In this document: positions 6,132 to 11,397 of the stretch, piece after piece
How positions within the stretch are numbered: the stretch's first letter is position 1
How the letters are laid out: each line of letters starts with the position of its first letter
Source: an uncultured Eubacteriales bacterium
GTDB lineage: Bacteria; Bacillota; Clostridia; Oscillospirales; CAG-272
Reading direction: 5' to 3'
DNA: 11,397 nt
Assembly (NCBI GenBank): GCA_905201895.1
Contig: CAJKPX010000071.1
Location: 1 to 11,397, forward strand
Translations under genes and position numbers: made by a program
Notes under the pieces: generated by a model
The model's database searches: none
What the model was told of the DNA's origin: nothing
Seen by the model: only the letters and a program-made list of their open reading frames with translations

Positions 6132-6203
6132 GGGGGAGAAGCCGACAAATGATCTCTGACGGCGGATTTTTTCATATCCTTTTGTAAAGGGCTGAAAAAA
6201 GAG

Positions 6204-6232
6204 TTGTAATCAACGCATAATTATGCTATAAT
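6204..6232 (+). promoter_or_regulatory. Extended -10 promoter of the glucuronate operon
   Basis: TTGTAA (6204-6209) and TATAAT (6227-6232) are 17 bp apart, and TGC directly before the -10 makes it an extended -10 element. Transcription would begin near 6239, leaving a leader of about 82 bases before the uxaC ATG at 6322. A perfect palindrome occupies the end of the spacer (6215-6226). This is the only good promoter seen for the five downstream genes. Confidence 0.75.
6215..6226. promoter_or_regulatory. Candidate operator: 12-bp palindrome in the uxaC promoter spacer
   Basis: GCATAATTATGC is a perfect palindrome lying between the -35 and -10 boxes and abutting the -10. A protein bound here would block RNA polymerase, so it is a plausible repressor site for glucuronate control. 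It does not match the Escherichia coli ExuR/UxuR sites as I remember them, and the cognate regulator is not encoded in an obvious position. A weaker dyad, GTTG-TAAT-CAAC (6203-6214), overlaps the -35. Confidence 0.4.
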
Positions 6233-6244
6233 TAAAGAAGAATA

Positions 6245-6295
6245 TGCCCCCCATTGCGCGATCGGTTTGCGTGGGGCGGCACCGAAAAAGCCGAT
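6245..6295 (+). promoter_or_regulatory. Structured leader of the glucuronate operon with two competing hairpins
   Basis: TGCC (6245-6248) plus CCCCA (6249-6253) can pair with TGGGG (6272-6276) plus GGCA (6278-6281), a 9-bp stem with one bulged C. Alternatively ATCGGTTT (6261-6268) can pair with AAA (6287-6289) plus CCGAT (6291-6295), an 8-bp stem with one bulged G. The two cannot form together. No U-run follows, so this is not a classical attenuator. It matches no riboswitch class I recognise and may simply be fortuitous pairing. Confidence 0.25.
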
Positions 6296-6321
6296 TGATT
6301 CAAACAAATGGAGGATCACCA

Positions 6322-7725
6322 ATGCCCAAGTTTTTAACCGATGATTTTCTGCTCAGCACAGAAACCGCGCAGCGGCTCTATTTCGAGCACGCCGCCGATC
6401 TGCCCATCATCGACTACCATTGCCACGTCAGTCCGCGTGAGATCTGGGAGGACAAGCGCTTCTCCAATATCACCGAGGTCTGGCTTGGCGGCGACCATTA
6501 CAAATGGCGCCTGATGCGCTCGAACGGCGTGGACGAGCGCTATATCACGGGAGACGCTCCCGCTTATGAAAAATTCTGCAAATTCGCCGAGATGCTGCCA
6601 CGTGCGATCGGAAATCCGATGTATCATTGGTGCCATCTGGAGCTGAAGAAATATTTTGGCTACGAGGGTGTCCTCAACGCCGACACGGCACGCGAGGTCT
6701 GGGAGCTTTGCGAGGCGAAGCTGCGCGAGGAAAATATGAGCGTGCGCGGCATCATCAAGCAGAGCAACGTGGCATTCATCGGCACCACCGACGATCCCAT
6801 CGACTCGCTCGAATATCACAAGCTGCTCAAGAATGACCCCACCATGAGCGCAACTGTTGCCCCCTCCTTCCGCCCCGACAAGGCACTCAATATCGACAAG
6901 GCAGGCTGGTGCGATTATATCGGAAAGCTCTCCGAGGTCGCGGGGATTGAGATCGTCGATCTCGCTTCGCTTCGCCGCGCACTTGGAGCTCGCATCGAGC
7001 ATTTCGCGGCACACGGATGCCGCGCGAGCGACCACGGGCTGGATTTTATGGTCTACGCCGAGGCGAGCGAGGCAGAGATCAACGCCGTGATTGCGAGAGG
7101 ACTTGCGGGTGAGACCGTCTCCTCGGAGGAGGCAGAGCCGCTCAAAACCGCGCTCCTTGCCTTCTGCGCGAGTGAATATCAAAAGCGCGGCTGGGTGATG
7201 CAGCTGCACTACAACTGCCTGCGCAATCCCAATTCGCTTGCATTCTCCACCCTGGGTCCCGACACGGGCTTCGACTGCATCGGTCCGCACAACGGCGCAC
7301 GCAAGCTCGCGGCTCTGCTCGATCGCCTCAACCGCGAGGGCATTCTGCCGCGCACCGTGCTTTACAGCCTTGATGCCTCCGACAATGCTTTTCTCGATAG
7401 CCTCATCGGCTCCTTCCAGGGACCCGAGACGGCGGGCAAGCTGCAGCACGGCAGCGCATGGTGGTTCAACGATCACAAGCAGGGCATGCGCGACCAGCTC
7501 ATCAGCCTTGCAAATCTGAGTCTGCTCGGGAACTTCATCGGCATGCTCACCGATTCGCGCAGCTTCCTGTCCTACACGCGCCACGAATATTTCCGTCGCA
7601 TCCTCTGTGCTCTGATTGGAGAATGGGTGGAGAACGGGGAATATCCCAACGATCCTGCGGCGCTCGGAGCCATCGTGCGCGGCGTTTGCTACGAGAACGC
7701 GAGCCGCTATTTTCAACTGAACTGA
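6322..7725 (+). CDS. uxaC: Glucuronate (uronate) isomerase
   Basis: Uronate isomerase converts D-glucuronate to D-fructuronate, and D-galacturonate to D-tagaturonate, in the cytoplasm. It is the first step of hexuronate catabolism. The 467-residue protein has the usual family length and amidohydrolase-type landmarks: DYHCH (31-35) with the paired metal-ligand histidines, GTTDDPIDSLEYH (154-166), MQLHYN (293-298), QHGSAWWFNDHKQGM (375-389) and LTDSRSFLSYTRHEYFRR (409-426). The start at 6322 is preceded by GGAGG and gives MPKFLTDDF, the normal beginning. An in-frame ATG at 6244 would add 26 residues encoded by the structured leader and is rejected. The gene heads a five-gene operon, and uxuA follows after 12 bases. 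Identification is confident. Confidence 0.96.
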   Translation: MPKFLTDDFLLSTETAQRLYFEHAADLPIIDYHCHVSPREIWEDKRFSNITEVWLGGDHYKWRLMRSNGVDERYITGDAPAYEKFCKFAEMLPRAIGNPMYHWCHLELKKYFGYEGVLNADTAREVWELCEAKLREENMSVRGIIKQSNVAFIGTTDDPIDSLEYHKLLKNDPTMSATVAPSFRPDKALNIDKAGWCDYIGKLSEVAGIEIVDLASLRRALGARIEHFAAHGCRASDHGLDFMVYAEASEAEINAVIARGLAGETVSSEEAEPLKTALLAFCASEYQKRGWVMQLHYNCLRNPNSLAFSTLGPDTGFDCIGPHNGARKLAALLDRLNREGILPRTVLYSLDASDNAFLDSLIGSFQGPETAGKLQHGSAWWFNDHKQGMRDQLISLANLSLLGNFIGMLTDSRSFLSYTRHEYFRRILCALIGEWVENGEYPNDPAALGAIVRGVCYENASRYFQLN

Positions 7726-7737
7726 GGAGGTGCTTTT

Positions 7738-8829
7738 ATGCCAATGCACATGACATTCCGCTGGTATGGCGAGGGAAACGATCGGATCAAGCTGTCCGAC
7801 ATCAAGCAGATTCCGGGCGTGGACGGCATCGTTTGGGCGTTGCATCACAAAATGCCGGGTGAGGTCTGGGAGGTCGAGGAGATCGCCGAGGTCAAGCGTC
7901 AGCTCGACGAATACGGCTTCCACATGGACGTGGTAGAGTCGGTCAACGTGCACGACGATATCAAGATCGGACTCCCCACCAGAGACGGTTACATTGAGAA
8001 CTACAAGCAGACCATCCGCAATCTTTCGCGCTTTGGCGTGAAGGTGATCTGCTACAACTTCATGCCGATCTTCGATTGGACGCGCAGCAATCTCTTTCAT
8101 CCCGTTGGCGACGGTTCGACCGCGCTGTTTTACGAGAAAAACATGATCCAGGACGATTACAACGCCATGGCGCGCTACATTCTGGATTTCACCGAGAAAT
8201 ATAACATGTCCTTTCCGGGCTGGGAGCCCGAGCGCATGGCAAAGCTCGACGAGCTCTTCCGTGCCTACGAGGGCGTGGATCACGAAAAGCTCTGGGCAAA
8301 CCTCAAATATTTCCTGGAGGCGATCATGCCCACCTGCCGCGAGTGCGACGTCAAGATGGCGATCCACATGGACGATCCGCCATGGGATATCTTCGGGCTG
8401 CCCCGCCTGCTGATCAACGAGGAGAACATCAACCGCTTCTTGCGCATGGTTGACGATGAATACAACTGCCTCACGCTCTGCTCGGGCAGTCTCGGTGCCG
8501 ATCCGAGCAACAACGTTGCCGACATCGTGCGCCGTCATTGTGACCGCATCGCCTTTGCGCACATCCGCAACGTCAAGCATTTTGAAAACGGCGATTTCTC
8601 CGAGGCAAGCCACCGCGACTGCGACGGTGACACGGGTATCCTCGACATTCTCAAGGCATACCACGATTGCGGTTTTGATGGCTATATCCGCCCCGACCAC
8701 GGCAGACATCTGTGGGACGAGGGCCCCGGAAACGTGCGTCCCGGCTACGGTCTCTACGATCGCGCGCTCGGCATCATGTATATGCTCGGCGTTTGGGACA
8801 TGCTCGACAAGCTTTCTGCAAAAAAATGA
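7738..8829 (+). CDS. uxuA: D-mannonate dehydratase
   Basis: UxuA dehydrates D-mannonate to 2-keto-3-deoxy-D-gluconate (KDG), the third step of the glucuronate pathway. The 363-residue protein is a xylose-isomerase-like TIM barrel. MTFRWYGEGND (5-15) is the classic start. IHMDDPPW (209-216), CSGS (248-251), HIRNVK (275-280) and RPDHGR (318-323) provide the His, Cys, His and Asp metal ligands and nearby catalytic residues of the family. Its length is typical of Gram-positive members, slightly shorter than the Escherichia coli protein. GAGGAGGTG, overlapping the uxaC stop, lies 6 bases upstream of the ATG, so translation of the two genes is probably coupled. It lies between uxaC and the reductase that supplies its substrate. 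Identification is confident. Confidence 0.96.
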   Translation: MPMHMTFRWYGEGNDRIKLSDIKQIPGVDGIVWALHHKMPGEVWEVEEIAEVKRQLDEYGFHMDVVESVNVHDDIKIGLPTRDGYIENYKQTIRNLSRFGVKVICYNFMPIFDWTRSNLFHPVGDGSTALFYEKNMIQDDYNAMARYILDFTEKYNMSFPGWEPERMAKLDELFRAYEGVDHEKLWANLKYFLEAIMPTCRECDVKMAIHMDDPPWDIFGLPRLLINEENINRFLRMVDDEYNCLTLCSGSLGADPSNNVADIVRRHCDRIAFAHIRNVKHFENGDFSEASHRDCDGDTGILDILKAYHDCGFDGYIRPDHGRHLWDEGPGNVRPGYGLYDRALGIMYMLGVWDMLDKLSAKK

Positions 8830-8857
8830 GTTTATAACGAACAGGAGTCAGATCACT

Positions 8858-9703
8858 ATGAAAAATCTTCCGATCAATATTGATTACAGTGGCAAGGTCG
8901 TTGTGATAACCGGCGCAGGCGGACTGATTTGCGGCGCGATGGCGCGTGCATTTGCGCAATCGGGTGCAAAGGTTGCGGCGCTGGATCTGAACGAGGAGGC
9001 TGTGAAGAAGCTTGCCGACGAGCTGACCGCCGAGGGCTATATCTGCAAGGGCTACAAGGCAAACGTGCTCGAGAGCGAGGCGCTCGAGGAGGTGCACCGC
9101 GCGGTGCAGGCCGACCTCGGACCCTGCGACGTGCTTGTGAACGGCGCGGGCGGCAACAACCCCAGAGCCACCACCGACAACGAATATCAGCACGAGGCAA
9201 AGGAGGGGAGCAAAACCTTCTTCGACCTCGATTCCGCGGGCGTGGACTTCGTGTTCAAGCTCAATTTCCAGGGTACGCTGCTTCCCACGCAGGTCTTTGC
9301 AAAGGACCTCGTTGCCAAGGGCGGCGGCTGCATCCTCAACATTTCCTCGATGAATTCCTACACGCCTCTGACCAAAATTCCCGCGTATTCCGCGGCAAAG
9401 GCAGGCATTTCCAACTTCACGCAATGGCTTGCCACCCACTTTGCGGGCACGGGCATCCGTTGCAACGCCATTGCCCCCGGCTTTTTGGTCTCGGCGCAAA
9501 ACCGCTCGCTCCTCTTTGCCGAGGACGGCACGCCCACGCCTCGAAGCGCCAAGATTTTGAGCGGCACGCCGATGCACCGCTTCGTTGACGCCGACGAGCT
9601 GCTCGGTGCCACGCTCTTCCTCTGCGACGAGCGCTCGGCATCTGCGATCACAGGCGTGGTTCTGCCCATCGACTGCGGCTTCGCAGCGTATTCGGGCGTT
9701 TGA
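8858..9703 (+). CDS. uxuB: SDR-family D-fructuronate reductase (D-mannonate oxidoreductase)
   Basis: This 281-residue short-chain dehydrogenase most likely reduces D-fructuronate to D-mannonate with NAD(P)H, the step between UxaC and UxuA. TGAGGLICG (18-26) is the nucleotide loop, NGAGGNN (95-101) the central-strand motif, and Ser163/164 with Tyr177 and Lys181 (YSAAK) the catalytic set; Asn136 completes the tetrad. The fold differs from the long polyol-dehydrogenase UxuB of Escherichia coli and resembles the SDR type used by Bacillus, so the symbol denotes function, not homology to the E. coli protein. The glycine loop departs from the usual TGxxxGxG. The start at 8858 has AGGAG 11 bases upstream; frames reaching farther back lie inside uxuA. 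Family is certain; the exact substrate is inferred from the complete pathway around it. Confidence 0.88.
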   Translation: MKNLPINIDYSGKVVVITGAGGLICGAMARAFAQSGAKVAALDLNEEAVKKLADELTAEGYICKGYKANVLESEALEEVHRAVQADLGPCDVLVNGAGGNNPRATTDNEYQHEAKEGSKTFFDLDSAGVDFVFKLNFQGTLLPTQVFAKDLVAKGGGCILNISSMNSYTPLTKIPAYSAAKAGISNFTQWLATHFAGTGIRCNAIAPGFLVSAQNRSLLFAEDGTPTPRSAKILSGTPMHRFVDADELLGATLFLCDERSASAITGVVLPIDCGFAAYSGV

Positions 9704-9757
9704 TCTGATTTTTTACACAGAATACTGAAATTGAAACAGACAAAAAGGAGCAAAATC

Positions 9758-10318
9758 ATGGAAAAGTTTATCCCCGTTGTGGTGATCAAGGAGCTGGCAG
9801 AGACCGATAAAATTCTCACCGCGCTGAAAAAAAGCGGCATCAACTGTGCCGAGATCACCTTCCGCACTGCGTGTGCGGCAGAAGCGATCGCTTATGCGGC
9901 AAAGAATTACCCCGACATGGAGATCGGTGCCGGAACGGTTATCAACGCCGCGCAATGTGAGGCGGCACTTGCCGCAGGCGCGACCTTTATCGTGTCGCCC
10001 GGACTTTCCCCGGCGGTTGCCGAGATCTGCAACGCGCGTAACGTACCCTACTATCCCGGTTGTGTGACCCCCACCGAGATCATGGCGGCGCTCGAGCTTG
10101 GCATCACCACCGTCAAGTTCTTCCCCGCGAATATCTATGGAGGCCTCAAGGCGCTCAAAGCGCTCTCCGCGCCCTTCCCGCAGGTTAAGTTCATTCCCAC
10201 GGGCGGTGTGGACCGCTCCAACATCGACGAATTTCTGGCGTTCGACAAGATCGCTGCCATCGGCGGCCGCTTCTTCGTCAAGGAGGCGCTTGAGAAAATG
10301 GAGGCAGAAAACGCATGA
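9758..10318 (+). CDS. eda: KDPG aldolase (2-keto-3-deoxy-6-phosphogluconate aldolase), short form
   Basis: Eda cleaves 2-keto-3-deoxy-6-phosphogluconate (KDPG) to pyruvate and glyceraldehyde 3-phosphate, ending the pathway. The 186-residue class I aldolase shows Glu32 and Arg36 in AEITFRT, IGAGTV (56-61), SPGLSP (80-85), the Schiff-base Lys120 in VKFFPA, and the phosphate-binding PTGGV (147-151) and IGGRFF (168-173) loops. It is about 20 residues shorter than the usual 205-213: after the GGRFFV turn the C-terminal helix region is nearly absent. GGR also replaces the common GGS. The chosen ATG has AAAGGAG upstream; an ATG at 9731 lies upstream of that site. The last four bases overlap the start of kdgK. 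A role in 4-hydroxy-2-oxoglutarate cleavage is also possible in this family. Confidence 0.92.
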   Translation: MEKFIPVVVIKELAETDKILTALKKSGINCAEITFRTACAAEAIAYAAKNYPDMEIGAGTVINAAQCEAALAAGATFIVSPGLSPAVAEICNARNVPYYPGCVTPTEIMAALELGITTVKFFPANIYGGLKALKALSAPFPQVKFIPTGGVDRSNIDEFLAFDKIAAIGGRFFVKEALEKMEAENA

Positions 10319-11337
10319 AAAGGATCGTTACGTTTGGTGAATTGATGCTTCGTCTGGCGCCCAACGGCTACTACCGTTTCTTCCAGAACGATCAGATGCA
10401 GGCAACCTTTGGCGGCGGCGAGGCAAACGTTGCCGTGTCGCTTGCAAACTTTGGTATGAACAGCGCCTACGTCACCAAGCTCCCGAAGCACGCCATTGGA
10501 CAGGCGGCTGTGGATTCGCTGCGCTATTTTGGCGTTGACACCTCGGGCGTGGTGCGCGGCGGTGACCGTGTGGGTATTTATTTTCTGGAAAAGGGGGCGT
10601 CGCAGAGAGGCTCGGTTTGCATCTATGACCGCGCGCATTCGGCAATCGCCGAAGCATCGCCCGCCGACTTTGATTGGGACGCGATCTTTGAGGGTGCCGA
10701 TTGGTTCCACTTCACGGGCATCACGCCCGCGCTTGGCGGTGAGCTCGTGCAGATCTGCAAGGATGCCTGCCGTGCGGCAAAGGCACGCGGTGTGAAGATT
10801 TCCTGCGACCTCAACTATCGCGGCAAGCTGTGGACGCGTGAAGCGGCACGCGCTGCGATGACCGAGCTTTGCGAGTACGTTGACGTTTGCATCTCCAACG
10901 AGGAGGACGCAAAGGACGTATTCGGCATCGAGGCAGAGGGCACCGACATCTATGGCGGCAAGCTCAACCACGAGGGCTACAAGTCGGTTGCAAGGCAGCT
11001 GGCAGACAAGTTCGGCTTTGAAAAGGTTGCCATCACGCTGCGCACCTCGATTTCGGCAAGCGACAACGATTGGGCAGGCATGCTCTACGACGGCGAGAAC
11101 TACTGCTTCTCCAAGTCCTATCACCTGCATATCGTGGATCGTGTTGGCGGCGGCGACTCCTTTGGTGCGGGTCTGATCTACGCCATCCTGTCGGGCAAGA
11201 CCACCCAGCAGGCGATCGAGTTTGCCGTTGCGGCATCCGCGCTCAAGCACTCGGTTGAGGGCGACTACAACCGCGTCAGCGTCTCCGAGGTCGAAAAGCT
11301 CGCCGGCGGCGACGGCTCCGGTAGAGTCCAGCGATAA
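10315..11337 (+). CDS. kdgK: 2-keto-3-deoxygluconate kinase (PfkB family)
   Basis: KdgK phosphorylates KDG from UxuA to KDPG, the substrate of Eda, using ATP. The 340-residue protein has PfkB-family features in order: VTFGELMLRLAP (5-16), the substrate-binding GGGEANVAVSLA (33-44), CDLNYRGKLW (164-173) typical of KDG kinases, SNEED (194-198), and the C-terminal DRVGGGDSFGAGL (275-287), where Asp281 is the catalytic base and the Gly-rich turn forms the anion hole. The start ATG overlaps the eda stop as ATGA, and GGAGG lies 10 bases upstream inside eda, so translation is coupled. It is the last gene of the operon; a strong hairpin follows 28 bases later. The gene order eda-kdgK reverses the reaction order. 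Confidence 0.95.
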   Translation: MKRIVTFGELMLRLAPNGYYRFFQNDQMQATFGGGEANVAVSLANFGMNSAYVTKLPKHAIGQAAVDSLRYFGVDTSGVVRGGDRVGIYFLEKGASQRGSVCIYDRAHSAIAEASPADFDWDAIFEGADWFHFTGITPALGGELVQICKDACRAAKARGVKISCDLNYRGKLWTREAARAAMTELCEYVDVCISNEEDAKDVFGIEAEGTDIYGGKLNHEGYKSVARQLADKFGFEKVAITLRTSISASDNDWAGMLYDGENYCFSKSYHLHIVDRVGGGDSFGAGLIYAILSGKTTQQAIEFAVAASALKHSVEGDYNRVSVSEVEKLAGGDGSGRVQR

Positions 11338-11365
11338 GGGATAATTATTGTAATTATATTTTTTG

Positions 11366-11397
11366 TGGGGAAAACTTCTTAAAAGAAGTTTTCCCCA
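11366..11397 (+). terminator. Long perfect hairpin ending the glucuronate operon
   Basis: TGGGGAAAACTTCTT (11366-11380) pairs perfectly with AAGAAGTTTTCCCCA (11383-11397), a 15-bp stem around a two-base centre. It lies 28 bases after the kdgK stop. The window ends at the last stem base, so a following U-run cannot be seen. An all-A/T dyad, ATAATTA (11341-11347) with TAATTAT (11351-11357), followed by six T (11359-11364), sits between the stop and this hairpin and may assist. Confidence 0.7.

Noticed and set aside
6244..6321. Upstream in-frame ATG extending UxaC by 26 residues
   Set aside because: It starts only a few bases after the predicted transcription start and has no ribosome binding site, while the ATG at 6322 has GGAGG and gives the normal N-terminus.
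6334..8709. Minus-strand open frame of 791 codons opposite uxaC and uxuA
   Set aside because: GC-rich codon choice in the sense genes leaves this frame open. It spans two unrelated genes and their gap, lacks a plausible ribosome binding context and shows no known fold.

Overview
The window looks like chromosomal carbohydrate-catabolism DNA from a Bacillota (Clostridia-type) bacterium, probably an uncultured gut-type anaerobe. The evidence is strong AGGAGG-type ribosome binding sites, near-consensus sigma-A promoters, a BlaI/MecI-family repressor, a signal-peptide protein with a Thr/Pro-rich stalk and a C-terminal membrane anchor, and a Gram-positive-style glucuronate pathway whose fructuronate reductase is a short-chain dehydrogenase. 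Coding DNA is fairly GC-rich and the promoters are AT-rich. The lineage is inference; there is no rRNA or taxonomic marker here.

Region 1 (1-3882): an AraC-family regulator on the minus strand (57-824) is divergent from a tight three-gene plus-strand operon (1036-3833). The operon encodes two different TIM-barrel sugar isomerase/epimerase-type proteins and one Gfo/Idh/MocA NAD(P)-dependent oxidoreductase. The shared 211-bp intergenic region holds two back-to-back promoters and a spaced inverted repeat that is a good candidate for the AraC-protein operator. The substrate of the operon is not identifiable from sequence. A compound hairpin lies just after the last stop codon.

Region 2 (3883-6131): two minus-strand genes, each with its own promoter. 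One is an orphan BlaI/MecI-type repressor with no BlaR1-like protease beside it. The other is an exported transglutaminase-fold protein with a catalytic Cys-His-Asp triad, 24-bp tandem repeats encoding a Pro/Thr/Glu stalk, and a Cys-containing C-terminal membrane anchor.

Region 3 (6204-11397): a five-gene plus-strand operon, uxaC-uxuA-uxuB(SDR)-eda-kdgK. It encodes the whole route from D-glucuronate through fructuronate, mannonate, 2-keto-3-deoxygluconate (KDG) and KDPG to pyruvate plus glyceraldehyde 3-phosphate. It starts at an extended -10 promoter whose spacer contains a perfect 12-bp palindrome, has a foldable leader, and ends before a long perfect hairpin at the window edge. No transporter, glucuronidase, dedicated regulator, altronate branch, RNA gene, insertion sequence or CRISPR array is visible. 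No gene-free stretch exceeds 300 bases.
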